Shown here one piece after another: positions 1-11,519 of a stretch of 64,000 nt of DNA. The notes under the pieces are model-generated. The model worked only from the letters and a program-made list of their open reading frames with translations, was not told where the DNA came from and made no database searches. Positions within the stretch are counted from its first letter, which is position 1, and the number at the start of each line of letters is the position of its first letter. A program made the position numbers and the translations under genes. The stretch comes from Progne subis subis (Eukaryota; Chordata; Aves; Passeriformes; Hirundinidae): positions 62,001-126,000 of the forward strand of contig JAKJHU010000565.1 of NCBI GenBank assembly GCA_022316685.1, in the 5' to 3' direction.

Positions 1-360
1 ATATGAAGATGGAACCTTTTATGCAGCGGTTCAATTAATAGAAAATTTAGACCAATGAGTTTTTACTATATTAGCTTTTGAGCAAGTGAGAGAGCAAACA
101 ATTCATAGTATTATAGACCAGTGTATCGTAATTAACAGTTGCTGTGGAGAAGGAATTTGTGTGCCACGCTATAGACACATTTCTTACGTGAATTGGCATT
201 GCGAGTGTGACTATTGGTGGTGATGAAGACTAAATAAACTGTCCCTGACACCAGAGAAAAAAAGTGACCAACAAATCAAGTTGTTAACTGAAGGAGTGAA
301 AAAGCAAATCTTATTGTGGTTGGCACATCTCTGGAGCTTTGGTTTAGACTAAAAGAGGAA
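1..360 (+). pseudogene. E1a accessory ORF-3 relic
   Basis: Truncated by the window edge. Frame 2 reads a short unknown retroviral ORF containing the segment RYRHISYVNWHCEC (Tyr/Arg-rich followed by a His-Cys-x-Cys cluster). It has an in-frame TGA near 59 and another stop near 226. The same ORF is better kept in the inverted E1 copy c (57,519-57,880, minus strand), where it continues for about 50 more residues, and the first TGA is shared by both copies. It lies directly upstream of env, the usual place for accessory genes of complex retroviruses. I do not recognise the family and give no function. Confidence 0.5.
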
Positions 361-447
361 GTAGCTGACTAACCCAGAAAGAGAGAGAGAGAGAGAGGGC
401 AGTGCTGCGAGAACTGTGAGTGAATCTGTGCCATCCTTGAAACAAAC

Positions 448-2692
448 ATGAGGCCAAGGGTACCAGTGAGACCAAATGCACCAGTGACTAGATCCCAGGA
501 TATAAACTTTGCTGACAAGAATCCTGACATCTTGGCCCTTGGCTGCAACCCAAGGGGCCTTGAGGATGGTAGAAAGTCAAAACTCCTGAGGATTATTTTC
601 ATTGTGTTTGTGGTGATGCCCTTGGCAACTGGGCAAAACTATGGAGCCACTCTGGACAGAGTCCATGAGAGAAAGGAATGAGCAATGCAGGAACAAACAA
701 TAATAAAACAAGCAGCACAAGAGCGGGCAATGAGAGAACAATACATGCAAAAACAAAGTCCCAATAATGTTGATCCCTGTAATAAATGCCATCACTCCAT
801 ATGGGTCAAGGGCAAGATGGAATTTGTGTTTGTGGCATATCCACATGTTAGTGCTGCCTGCTACGATCACAGCAATTTTATAGATGTTTGTGTTAAAAAT
901 AGAAAAATGGATTGGGTAGGGAAAACATTAGGATTCAATGGACCAGCTCCTTATCCTTATAGTGATCAAATCTGTCCTAAGTATGATTTTTTTGTTGTTG
1001 TTTTGAGAAAGATGAGAATGGGAATGATCCAAGTATAGGTATAGGGGGTACAGCACTAAGGAAAAAGAAGAAAACCCAAAAGAAAACAAAGAAATATGTA
1101 AAAAGGGCATAGGGAAAGAATTAAAGGAACTGGATAAGCTGTATGAACAATTCAAACAGCAGTATAGCCACTGGGATTTGACAACCTCAACTAAGAACCT
1201 TTTTGTAGCTTTGATGCAAGAAATTGCTACAGAATTAGGATTATCCAAATGCTGGATCTGTGGGGGACTTTGAATGACTGAAAGATGGCTGTGGAGAGGT
1301 GAGAGACTAGCTCCAGAACAATTTTTCAAATGGAATCATACTCAAATTTCCAAGACATTAAAACGACCTCAAGGATGGATTTTGAGTTATCAAGTAATTG
1401 GAACAGTGTGTATAACTTGTGAAGGAAGGAAATATAATGAAGTAGTAGGATATACTCCTTGTATATCTACTTTAGTAGTTAATTCGGATAATAAAACTAA
1501 GATCTGGCAACCAAAATCTTTTACTGGGTATTGGGGAATAACAAAGGAAATGAATTGTGTGTGGAAAAATCAAACTGATTTGTGCTGGCATAAAAGTCCT
1601 GGAGCTAACCCCTACCAATCCAAAAAAAGTCCTAAAATTTACTGGGAACAACAAGAAAAAACAGACAGTAAATGGAAAGCCCCTGATGGAATATATTGCA
1701 TTTGTGGGCAATGAGCATAGAGTGAATTACCTCAAAAGTGGGAAGGAACCTGTACCTTAGGAGTTACACGACCCTCCTTCTTTGTCATACCAAGGTCTAG
1801 AAGCAATATACTGGGAACACCACTTGATGAGACTCTAGAAAGGAATAAAAGAGATTTAGACCTCAACTTCCCAAAGGCAGGGGGAAACCAGGAATGTGGG
1901 GAAGACAAATGGCCTGCAGAAATAATCATAGCATATTATGACCCAGCAGCTTGGGCTGAGGGTGGATCTTGGGGATATAGGACACCAATTTATCTATTGA
2001 ATTGGTGGATAAGACTCCAGGCGGGAGTGGAGGTTGTATCAAACCATACTTCTGATGCCCTGAAGTTACTGGCCAAGCAGCATTCACAAATGTGAGCATT
2101 TGTATATCAAACCAGAATTGCCCTAGATTATCTGTTGGCTGAAGAAGGGGGAGTTTGAGGAAGATTTAACGAATCTGAGTGCTGTGTGGAGAGAGATGAT
2201 CATGGGGAAGCCATCACAAAACTTGCTGGAGAAATTAAAAGGGTGGCACACGTACCAGTTCAAAAGTGGAATTCTATTCCAAAAACAGATTGGTGGGATA
2301 ACCTCCTTGGAGGAGCCTGGTGGAAGAAGGTGGGATTTATGCTGTTATGTTCTGGATTAGGATTGTTATTCTTACCATGCATGATTCCATGTCTTATTAG
2401 ACTAATCCACCCAGTGATACAAGGAGTGTAAAATTACAGCAATGCCCATTGATCCAGAATTGGCAGCAAAAAGGAAACCAGATGCTTTGATGATATTAAA
2501 AGCTAAACTTACATTCAAAAGAAAGGACCCGAAGAGATGTTGACTGAACATAAAGAGACGACTGTTGCCCAAGAGATGTCAACCAAATTTGAGAAGGAAT
2601 GCAAAAAGTTTGGTGAAGCATGGGAGATGTTAGAAAAATTAGAGGCTGAAATGAGAGAGCATGAAAACCTGGATTATTTGGAATATTGATGA
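448..2692 (+). pseudogene. env: E1a env, inactivated
   Basis: Gammaretrovirus-type envelope gene. It opens with a basic leader of about 50 residues followed by a hydrophobic stretch (LLRIIFIVFVVM), a plausible signal anchor. SU is cysteine-rich. Near 1,836 an R-N-K-R furin-type site marks the SU/TM boundary. TM has a heptad-rich region, then a pre-CC segment whose first cysteine position is a TGA (near 2,156), the CC pair, and a membrane span near 2,330-2,410 (FMLLCSGLGLLFLPCMIPCL). Stops and frameshifts interrupt SU and TM: TGA near 1,272; TGA and TAG near 1,711-1,719; TGA near 2,095; TGA near 2,156; TAA after the span. Several of these also occur in copies b and c, so the parent was already dead. 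Confidence 0.85.
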
Positions 2693-2736
2693 AATCGAGA
2701 TTCAGTTTTAATTAAAAAGCATTAATCAATAGGATT

Positions 2737-2756
2737 AAAAAGAGAAAGTGGGGAAA
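2737..2756 (+). other. E1a polypurine tract
   Basis: Purine run (aaaaagagaaagtggggaaa) ending at the TG of the LTR. This is the plus-strand primer site expected immediately upstream of a 3' LTR, and the equivalent tract sits before the LTR of copy b. Confidence 0.7.
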
Positions 2757-2757
2757 T

Positions 2758-3582
2758 TGTAATAAGTGAAAATGATTTATGCTAATTGTAACTGTATCAA
2801 TATTTTAAAAATATTTACTTTATAAAACATTTGTTATAAAGTAGTAAAAGAAAAAGCAGATGTGAGTAGTGTTACAAAGCAGATGGGCCCCTTGGCAGAT
2901 GCTACATGAGAAAAATAAGATACAGGATGCAGTTTGAGATAAGCAAGAGTTTCAAAGCTGGATTGGCCAAAGCTGGGAGTACTCCAAGGTAGGGAGATGG
3001 GCCCTTTGCAGATGTGATGGGACACAGGATGTCTTAAGATAGAACTGGCCTTGAGATGGACAAAGTTGGGACTATTCCAAGGCAGGGAGTTTGGGTCGTG
3101 GTTTGACCCATGAAATAATTACTTTTTGGAACATAATGCTTAATTATGTATAACACAAAATTTAGAGCGCACGCACAATCAGTAAGGTTATTCATAGGAG
3201 GAGAGGAAGATGATGAGCCTTCATCTGAAGAAGACCACCAAAAAGCCAAGAAGACCCCCTAACAGCAAGTGGAGCATGAGCTATGTAGTATAGTGACATA
3301 GATTTTAAGAATTGGAGATAGAAGGAGATTCATGAGAAATATTAATGAATATGCATTATCATACAGTATATAAGTTTAACTTGGATTACTTTGTTTTGTA
3401 CGTGAGGTAGGGTGAGAAGCCCTCCCTCCGTACCCTGGTCAGTTTTGCTTATGCTTTATCTAAACAGTACTTATCTTTAATTAATCACTGCCCAATTTTT
3501 TGTATATGTTTGATTATAAAATGCTACTTAAATAAAATTGCATTGCTGCAAAATTCAACTTTGTTGCTTATTAAATAAGACA
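2758..3582 (+). mobile_element. E1a 3' LTR
   Basis: About 825 bp from TGTAATAAG to AAGACA. It has a TATA-like tgattataaaa at about 3,511 and a polyadenylation signal AATAAA at 3,531, so U3-R-U5 order is as expected. Two related LTRs of about the same length lie at 30,807-31,626 (+) and 54,288-55,111 (-). The sequence beyond the LTR end is also shared by all three copies, so the copies derive from duplicated chromosomal DNA and not from separate integrations. Confidence 0.8.
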
Positions 3583-3599
3583 TATAGAGCTCCACTTAA

Positions 3600-3681
3600 A
3601 ACCCTTCCCTCCTTCTTTCCATCCTTCCTTCCTTCTTTGCTTCTGTCTTTCTCTCTCCTTTCTTTCTTTCTTTCTTTCCTT
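3600..3681 (+). repeat. CT-rich microsatellite
   Basis: Interrupted (CTTT)n/(CCTT)n pyrimidine tract just downstream of the E1a LTR. The same position holds a ~350-bp expansion in copy b and a short tract in copy c. Confidence 0.85.
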
Positions 3682-3682
3682 C

Positions 3683-4752
3683 TTGGAAGCAGGTACCCTT
3701 ACCCTCCCAAAATCACTGCCCCTCCACCTCAGCCCTGCACAGCACAGTACTTTAAACTCAGCCTTCCCAATTTCACAGCAATCTCCTACAAGACACTTCC
3801 AGGTCTCAAAATTCCTAAAAGCACCAGCAGCCTTTAAAAACTGCTTCTTGCTTTCCCTCCCTCTACTCCCCTACTCCATGAGCACACACGACCTCATCCC
3901 CTCACTGCAATCCCTACCCCTCCCAACTTTCCTGCCACCCTCACAGTGCAATTACACCCCAAATTACACTGCCCCATCCCATCCCATCCATCCCATCCCA
4001 TCCCATCCATCCATCCCATCCCATCCCATCCCATCCCATCCCATCCCATCCCATCCCATCCCATCCCATCCCATCCCATCCCCTCTGGGCAGGAAGTCCC
4101 CCCAAACCAGCCCGTGCACACTTCCAGCCATTCCAGAGCAGCCGCAGTTTTTCCTCCCACTCTGTGCCAGGGCCCCACCGCCCTCCCAGGGAACAAGTCC
4201 ATCCCCACATCCCAGCTCACCCTGGCCCCAAGCAGTGTCCAGCCATGGCCTGTGTCCTGGTGCTGCAGGCCCTTGGCAAGAGTCTCTCCCAGCCAGCAAT
4301 TCCTGCTCTTCCCTGCTCTGGGGCAGCAGCTGCAAGTTGATTTGCTCCCTGGGCTCTGGCCCAGCCCCAAGCCAGGGCCGGGACCTTTCCCCAGAGCTCT
4401 GCCGTCACTGCAATGCTCACAGCTGCAACGCCGCCACAGCTCCAGGAGCCTTTGGACACTGCTCCAAGGGGATGCCCAGGCTGCCACTGTTGGGCTGTCT
4501 GGGCAGGGCAGGGGCCTGCACTCCATGATCCTGCTGCCTCCCTCCCAGCTCAGCCTTGGTGTTTCCTCCAGGTGCAGCCAGAGCTCTTGGGGCTAGGCAA
4601 GGAGTGGCACAGCCCCAGCGTTCCCCTCTCTGCAACATCACCGTGCTGCCAGCTCCAAGGTTCCATTCTCTGTGACACCATGGCTGGGGGCAGCTCCAAC
4701 ATTCCATGCCTTGGAGATGCTCCAAGGGAAGCTTCCAGAGCCCACCCAGTCA
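3683..4752 (+). repeat. GC-rich repeated module, copy 1, with (ATCCC)n
   Basis: Non-coding module following each E1 LTR. It begins with a short AT/C-rich part (CAGCCCTGCACAGCA...), continues with an (ATCCC)n pentanucleotide array at 3,974-4,084, and ends with about 650 bp of GC-rich sequence. Related copies lie at 5,795-6,580 (no pentamer array), 32,001-33,200 and, inverted, 52,980-54,190. Long open frames here on both strands come from base composition and the pentamer, and I do not consider them genes. Confidence 0.8.
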
Positions 4753-5431
4753 GCTGAGTACACTAAATTTGAAGAATTAGGGATTTTTAGGAAAGTTAAG
4801 ATAATAAGTTGCTGAAAGAGCTGAAGTAGATAGGCAAGCTTTGTTCACAGTTAACAGAAGACGGATCTTAGATAAGATACCCTGGATTTAGTAACTCATT
4901 GCTTGTCAGGTTTATGTTTATGTTTATGTAGCTGTGCTTGTAATGAAAAACAAAATGTGGTCAATAAGATATAACTGCAGAATTCCTGCTTGAAGAACCC
5001 ATTCAATGCAGGAAACTATAAGTTTTACCAAGAATTCTTCATCACGAATGCATTGAAAAGGTAGAAATAGGTCAGGACAAGGAAGACTCATCTTACTTCC
5101 TCATTTTGGGTGACCCCTCCCCAGAACAGACCCCCGACTCATTTTAAGAAACAAAGTACGCATGCTTAATAGCATTTTTGCCAATTAACATATGAAGCGA
5201 GGAATGGGAGGTGACAGGGGTATGAATATGCATTTGTATTTTGGGTATTCAACACTTTTGTAAATAAAAGGCTTTGTAATTACCTGTGAATTTTGCAGTG
5301 CGAATTAGGGAAATATCCCACGTGCTGCCTGGCCGTAATAAACATACACTTTCTAACTTAAAACTGTTAGAGAGTTTTTGTCCATCACAGTTGGGTATTG
5401 ATACTAGATCAATACCCATATTTCTTTAATA
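4753..5431. mobile_element. 679-bp insertion, probable LTR-like element
   Basis: Absent from the homologous positions of the other module copies (33,010 region and its inverted copy). It is flanked by the direct repeat AGTCA at 4,748-4,752 and 5,432-5,436, which marks a target-site duplication. It is AT-rich, contains AATAAA signals near 5,262 and 5,336, and ends with a perfect 10-bp hairpin (5,393-5,417). The ends are not the usual TG...CA and there are no terminal inverted repeats, so the class stays open (solo LTR with extra end sequence, or a non-autonomous element). Confidence 0.5.
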
Positions 5432-5436
5432 AGTCA

Positions 5437-5790
5437 CAGCAAACTGACCAGCCACTGAGCACCCCGGCCTGGGCTGATGTGGAATCTTCTGAACACAGCT
5501 CAGGGAAGGTTCTCCAGGCCACCTCCACTGTGCCACAGACAAGTGGCACATAGACTTACAGAGCTCTGGCCAGAGGCGACAGGAAAAGTTCAAAAAAGAA
5601 CAAACACAAACAAAAGAACCCAACAACAACCACCAAGGAAAAGACCACTCTTCCCCCAGCAGAGCTGCTCCCTCCTTCAGGACTTTCAGCTGCACTAACA
5701 CACAGCACCGGAAACTGCAAGCAATGACCATTCCTCAGACACATCTGCTGCACAAGTACCTTGAGGACAGCCTAGTAGAAGGATTCTTCT
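5437..5790 (+). repeat. Continuation of GC-rich module copy 1
   Basis: Resumes the module after the 679-bp insertion. The text matches 33,040-33,460 of the left arm (CTGAGCACCCCGGCCTGGGCTGATG and onward). No gene seen. Confidence 0.6.
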
Positions 5791-5794
5791 CTTC

Positions 5795-6580
5795 CCAGTG
5801 AAGGAAGGCCCCTTGGCTTGCTTGCTTGCTTGCTTGCTTGCTTTGTTTCTTTCTTTCTTTCTTTGTCCTTCCTTCCTCTTTTCTTTCTCCTGCCCTTACC
5901 CTCCCAAACTCGCTGCCACTCCACCTCAGCCCTGCTACACAATTGCTACAGGCACCAGCACTTGCGCAAAACTGCCTCTTGCTTGCTGCCCTCTACTCCA
6001 ACAGCCCAAAACACCCCATCCACCACTGCAATCCCTACCCCTCCCAACTTTCACAAAACCCCTCACACTGCAACCCCCACATTACACTGCTCCATGCCGT
6101 ACCAGGCCATACCATATCATGTCTTAGGCCACCAAGTCCCCTCCAACCAGCCCTTGCACATTTCCAGCAATTCCAGGGCAGCCGCAGCTTTTTCCTCCCA
6201 CTCTGTGCCAGGGCCCCACCGCCCTCCCAGGGAACAAGTCCATCCCCACAGCCCAGCTCACCCTGGCCCCAAGCAGTGTCCAGCCATGGCCTGTGTCCTG
6301 GTGCTGCAGGCCCTTGGCAAGAGTCTCTCCCAGGCAGCAATTCCTGCTCTTCCCTGCTCTGGGGCAGCAGCTGCAAGTTGATTTGCTCCCTGGGCTCTGG
6401 CCCAGCCCCAAGCCAGAGCCGGGACCTTTCCCCAGAGCTCTGCAGCCACTGCAATGCTCACAGCTTTGAGGCTGCTGCAGCTCCAGGAGCCTTTGGACAC
6501 CACTCCCAGGGATGCCCAGGCTGCCACTGTTGGGCTGTCTGTGCAGGGCAGGGGCCTGCACTCCATGATCCTGCTGCCTC
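5795..6580 (+). repeat. GC-rich repeated module, copy 2 (tandem)
   Basis: Starts with (CTTG)n/(CTTT)n at about 5,815-5,870 and then repeats the module at 3,683-4,540, including the GC-rich tail, but lacks the (ATCCC)n array. It stops abruptly at 6,580 against E2 LTR-like sequence. No gene seen. Confidence 0.75.
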
Positions 6581-7472
6581 TTATTACGATCTGCTCATAC
6601 AAGCGGGGGTCATAATGGTTCATTTACTGATCTCAGAGTGCAAAACACAGCACAGAGGGGATTTCAGTATGATTCAAAACAAATGCACTTTTTATTGGTT
6701 GACCATAGCAAATGTGACAGAGGGATGAAGAGTGAGAGAAAGAGACAGAGAGAGAGAGGAAAAAGGGGATAAAGCTACCAAAGGTGGAGACGAAATCCTG
6801 GTGTTCCACTTGATGGGTGTGCTTTTCACATTGGGGAGAGTCTCTCTCAAAATCTCTGGTTTACTCAGGGGTTTTTATTATAGTCCTCCATTTTGGGGGG
6901 AACAAGAAATACAAATAAGTCTACTGAAGCCACCAAGGGGGAACAGTTAGTCCATGTTCTCAGCAGTAATTGAGAGCCATTATCTTCTTGGTCCAACGAC
7001 CATACCTGCAGGCAAATATCTCGCTTTGGTTAAGTCAGCCCCAGCCCCCCACACTGGGGTTATAGGGGTCTCATGTCTCAGTCCTTGAGAGGAGCTTTAT
7101 ACAGAGGTCTCAATCTCAGTCCTTGGGAGGGGGCTTTGATCTCCGTCTGTCACGGTGGTTGTGGAGCAGATGAGGGATCTTCCATGGGGGACCGGCAAAG
7201 TTACCCCAGAAAGTCCACTTGGCCAAGAGGTGGGGAAATTCATAGCCTATTTTCGTGAAGCAGGGACCGTACAGCAGGTGTAATCTTCAGGTACAGAACT
7301 GCCATTACACTGCTCAAAGCCAGTGTACCGTGGCGTGGTGACACAGGAAAACGCATCTGCAGACGATTGGCAAGCATCCACCTCGAGCAGGCCAGAACTG
7401 CAGTGGGGTCCTCGGGGTCCTTATGTCGATTGTGAGGCAAATGAGGGGAACTTCAGACAGACTCTTACATCA
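6581..7472 (-). mobile_element. Putative 3' LTR of E2
   Basis: Lies downstream of the E2 env stop on the minus strand. Read on that strand it has an AATAAA signal (plus tttatt at 6,691) near its 3' end, and a GA-rich tract at about 6,726-6,762. The inner edge is placed at 7,472, where the minus strand reads a purine-rich stretch followed by TGATGTAAGAGTC. The outer edge against the GC module is uncertain by about 10-15 bases (a TG lies at 6,592). No second LTR of the same sequence occurs in the window, so the call rests on position and signals alone. Confidence 0.45.
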
Positions 7473-7779
7473 CCCTGTGACTCATGATTTTCTTTAAGGG
7501 AGCTTCACAGTGTCCTTCAGGACTCGTCAATGTTGGTAGTATATCCTGAAGAACAGAGACAGCATGTAGAGAGAGAGAGAGAAAGAAGGGAAAGGAAAAA
7601 TAGAAAGGGAAAAGGAAACAATAAACAAATATCTAATTATTAAACAGAACATAAATAATCAAAACAATTATAACAATCAGTATTAATTAAAATAATTCTT
7701 TCAAAACAAATCACAAAAAATCAAAAGTTATTTTCCTGAGATTACAAAAGAAAATCATTTCAAAACATACATTCAAATT
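7473..7779. other. AT-rich non-coding stretch
   Basis: Contains a GA-rich microsatellite (7,569-7,620) and A-rich sequence between the E2 env end and the LTR. I see no gene. Confidence 0.6.
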
Positions 7780-10499
7780 TTATATTCGCCTTGTGTCAAT
7801 AGCCTTGGGGATGTCCATAGGGGAGAGGATATCTGCCAAGTTATGAGCATTAATTATGGACGTCAACCGTGTTAACCGTTTCATCATTCTCCAGTTCATC
7901 ATGAATAAAATTGCTGATAAAAGAAAACCAATTAAAACTAAAATCAAAAGGACAATGATGGGATGACACAATTTGTTCAAGGCACTTGTGGCAGTAGGTG
8001 ACCACCCAAAAAGAGTATCCCACCTCCTGTGCTCGACATCTTTTCTTACCCTTCCTATAACACAATGTTTTTCTTTCACGTTATGATGAACAGTTATCAG
8101 GGTTTTCTGTCCGACTTTCTTGATCTTTTCCAAAATTTCTATTAAGTCCTGGTGAAGCAACAATTGCTTTACCAAAGCAATTGTTCATTCCAATGGGAGT
8201 AGGTGATAGTTTGTGAATCAATGTGTAATTTGATTGCAAAAGGTAATGAGAGGTAACTGGAGTTTATAAGAAAAGTCGCATCCTGTGATTTTAGTAAAAT
8301 TGCAAGCACAAAAATTTGAATGATTTTTAGTATCTACTACTACATTTTTGACAAATACAATATCACAAGTAGTTCTAAAGCATGCACAACCATTACCTAT
8401 ATATATAAGGACTGTTTCTGGACCCTCGTTAGGATGAATTTCAAAATGACAGGTATTTTGCTCTGTATCCAGACAGATATCTTGGGCTATAATTGCATTA
8501 ATTTCACAGATAAACCCCTGTTGTTCTCAGACAATACAGGATTCTAAGTTAACAGTTTGCCATTTCTCACCAATTTGTTGGGCCCATTCCCTATGCTCAG
8601 AAGGGTAGAGAATAGCTTCATCATGATTCAATCCTAATGCAATGATAGGGAATATCAAATGACCTGAGGCATTACATATGGATAACACAAAAGCTGTGGC
8701 TGTGTTTGTAATGGGGTTGTAAGTAAAATTCACTAAGTTCCACCAGGATTGGAATTCTCTTTCAAAGTCAGTGGCATTGTCCCAAATTATTTTCCATATT
8801 TCAGTAGGAAAAGTGCCTTCTTCACCTTCTCTTATAATAGAGGCAGCAACTGACTGCATCCACAATTGAGCCTGGATACAGCTGAGGGCCAAAGAAACAT
8901 TGTTTTGTGTAGCACTGAGTGTGTCAATTACCAATTTATGGTCATTCACATTTACCTTTTCCCAGTTTGGTAATATGTTTGATAACAACCACTGATGTGT
9001 TCCCAAAGCCAAGAAGGACAACTGTAGTGGTTGTTGTAATTTAGTCAAGTCTCTAGTTGTGGCACCCAATTTATTCAGTATTACTTCTAAATCAATACTA
9101 TTTAGAATTCCCAATCCTCTTCCCATAACACCAGTTATGTCTCTAAGTGTCTGCTTTTTAAAAGAGTTCCACTTTCGCAACCAGACTGTCCAACCGTCAA
9201 AGGAAGTCTGCAAGAAAGGTGAACAAGCTGGCTGAATTTCTGAGATATTATTTTGCATCAGCAATTTGGCTTGCTTTGAGAGACCATGCTGGATTGAACA
9301 GTATTTGTTGTTGTCCTGTCTTCCTAATTATATATGGTCTGATTTCAGAAATTCTCGGGCTAAGCATAACCGGTGGTTGGGTTGGAGTGTTGGTAATATG
9401 AGCTGCAGTAAATTGGGCTATAACATTTATTTTAAATTTAAAAGAAAACCCTTGAGTATTTTTGGCCCAAAGACAAACTACTTCTACAGTTTGTGCTAGT
9501 GTGAAATTGTGCCAACAATCCTGCACGCTTGGGTGTGTGCAGACCTCTTTGTGCTTATATATTTGGTTTGTCAGAACACTGATGGAGGTTGCCTTCCCAT
9601 AGGTGGTTCCATTAATCATTTGACACCCTGTACTAATTTTTTCCTCCCACTATCCCTTGAAGCTACCAAGTTTTTTGTTTTTCCCATTCTTGCCTAGTAT
9701 ATACCTGATTTTAATGCATAACAACAGCTGAGAGGTTTAAGTCTTTCACATTTCCCATGGAGCCAGTAAAATGAACAAAAGCTTGGGACCAGGGCCATTC
9801 AGTATCATATTGAAAAAAGGGGTTTTCAGTCTCTTTCACCTGTTGGGGGATGACTACTGTACTCAGTGTGGGCTTTGTTATAGGGTTTATCTTAAATTTG
9901 TAAACTAGACCTTTAAAACCCAACGGATCCATCAAGTTATTTTGCCAACAGCATGTCACATAAGTTGATTTGACAAAACCAAAACTATACCAACAATCAG
10001 CTGGTTCATTATTACAATGCCTTGTAATTGCAATATTGTTGGTTCTGGGGCCTGAAGTGTAATTACCCACATGCTCTTGACGGCAGCACAGGGTAAGGGA
10101 AATTTGTTTAGTACAATTCCACTTTTTTGTAGGGCACAGTTCTGCTGTAGGGATATACAAATAGTTTTTTCCACCTGCTGCTAAAAAATTTCCAGCAATT
10201 GTAGTGGAGGAGGCTTTCTCATGGAGAGATCCTTCCACTTTTCTGCATGCTATCATATTTACTTCACCCACTGTTCCACTTAGGGTTTTGATCCACTCTT
10301 TTCGATCCCATCCCCACTCATTTAGATGGTATGCCTCAGAGCCATACTGCACTACAGTTGCTTGGTTCAGATGGTGATCTTTGGGATAAGATCCTAAAAC
10401 ATTTGTGTGCTTGATGATAGCTTCAGACCATGGCCACTCTGAAGAATCCTGGCTGTGGTATTGTGGTAGGATGCAGAAAAATATCACCAGTTTTATCAT
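7780..10499 (-). pseudogene. env: E2 env, large, with duplicated SU region
   Basis: Envelope gene spanning about 2.7 kb (roughly 900 codons). It begins at 10,499 with a signal peptide (MIKLVIFFCILPQ), followed by 262 uninterrupted codons. A frame change and stops follow near 9,711-9,620, at 8,527 and at 8,206-8,178. The last part ends at 7,780 with a strong membrane span near 7,900-7,980 (IIVLLILVLIGFLLSAILFM) and a short basic tail. SU seems to contain two related blocks, each opening with EWPWS and each holding a D-C-W...F-K-F-K-I-N type segment. I cannot place it in a named env lineage; the integrase upstream suggests a class I or ERV-L-like relative. No canonical CX6CC is seen. Confidence 0.7.
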
Positions 10500-10585
10500 G
10501 GTTCAGATGATCCTTATGTCCCTCGGGGTTCTTCTGTAAAAGTAAACAACAGAAAAACCCTGCCACTAGGAGGCAGAGACAATGG

Positions 10586-11095
10586 TTAGAATGATGGAAT
10601 TATCCAGCGTGGATTTATCCAATGCTCTTTCCCTAGGGCATCAGAGGCTACCCGTGCATATTTATTCAGAGGGGTTTTTAGTACTAGGGGTACTTCCCCT
10701 GCAGTAGGAAGATCCACCGGAACCGGTCGTCCAGGGAAATGTGCAGGATTCTTAGGATCATCAGGTCCCTGTAGTGAAGGAATCATGCTTGGAGCTGTTG
10801 AGCAGAAAGCAGTGATTTTGGGACACCTGTTTACTCCCCATCTACCATTCACTCCTTTAACTGCTTCCCATAACTGGACCTCCCAATTTCCCTCCTGTGG
10901 TTTCAAAAGTCATTTCAAGAGACCATTGGTCCTTTCTATGATCCCGTTAGCTTGAGGGTAGTAAGGGGTGTGAAAAATCCATTTAATTCCTTCACTTTTT
11001 GCCCACTCCTGTACAACTCTAGCAGTGAAGTGAGATCTGTTATCAGACTAAATTTCCTGAAGTTTTGGGAATATTCCAAACCACTCCTGTCAAGG
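10586..11095 (-). pseudogene. pol: E2 integrase, C-terminal part
   Basis: Minus-strand fragment of the integrase catalytic core and C-terminal domain. The second Asp is visible in SDN-SHF and the Glu in IIERTNG, with 35 residues between them, the D,D(35)E spacing. One in-frame stop lies before the Asp (near 11,049) and another just after the core (near 10,907). The C-terminal part runs to a stop at 10,586. The 5' portion of pol is missing because the reading ends at 11,095, where E3 is inserted. The frame leads directly into E2 env, 87 bases downstream. Confidence 0.75.
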
Positions 11096-11442
11096 TGATG
11101 TCTCGGGGAGCAGCCGGAGTCAGTCACACTCTTCACAGAAGTAATGGTGAATGCTCGTTTATTGCGGGTACACAGGGTTCTTTTATACATATAATTCTTG
11201 TGCATAAACTGTTCACGCGGCATTTTGCTACTTGCTATTGGCTACCTACTACGAGCCCTAAGAGGCTATACTATTGGCTAATGTTATCTGCATATGCATT
11301 CCTTTGCAGTTAACTGTTTACGACTTTGTTCAGGGGCCAACGGCTCGTTCCCACACTCTTCGACCTTGGAGTGCTAAAGCAAACAGCATTTTCCCAACAC
11401 TGCAAGGCCTCTCTGTTTCTATCTCCAGAAATCCTTCTACAA
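11096..11442 (-). mobile_element. E3 3' LTR
   Basis: On the minus strand it runs from TGTAGAAGG to GAGACATCA. It carries an AATAAA signal (plus tttatt near 11,158) and lies directly after a purine tract (plus 11,443-11,461; minus reads aaaagaaaaagcaggaat). It matches the 5' LTR at 17,562-17,928 over nearly its whole length. Confidence 0.8.
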
Positions 11443-11519
11443 TTCCTGCTTTTTCTTTTGAGCAAGCTAAGCATTAGATATTGTCTTATGCAACATATTC
11501 TTAATACAAGACATTACAC

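Noticed and set aside
2150..2165. TGA at the first Cys of the E1 env CC motif as a selenocysteine codon
   Set aside because: All three copies share it, but they are duplicates of one dead provirus that also shares other stops; no SECIS-like element was seen. A simple shared mutation explains it.
3894..4596. 200-280 codon frames on both strands across (ATCCC)n and the GC module (also at 32.0-33.1 and 53.1-54.2 kb)
   Set aside because: Period-5 repeat is open in all frames and the GC-rich tail lacks stops by composition; frames are not consistent between the copies.
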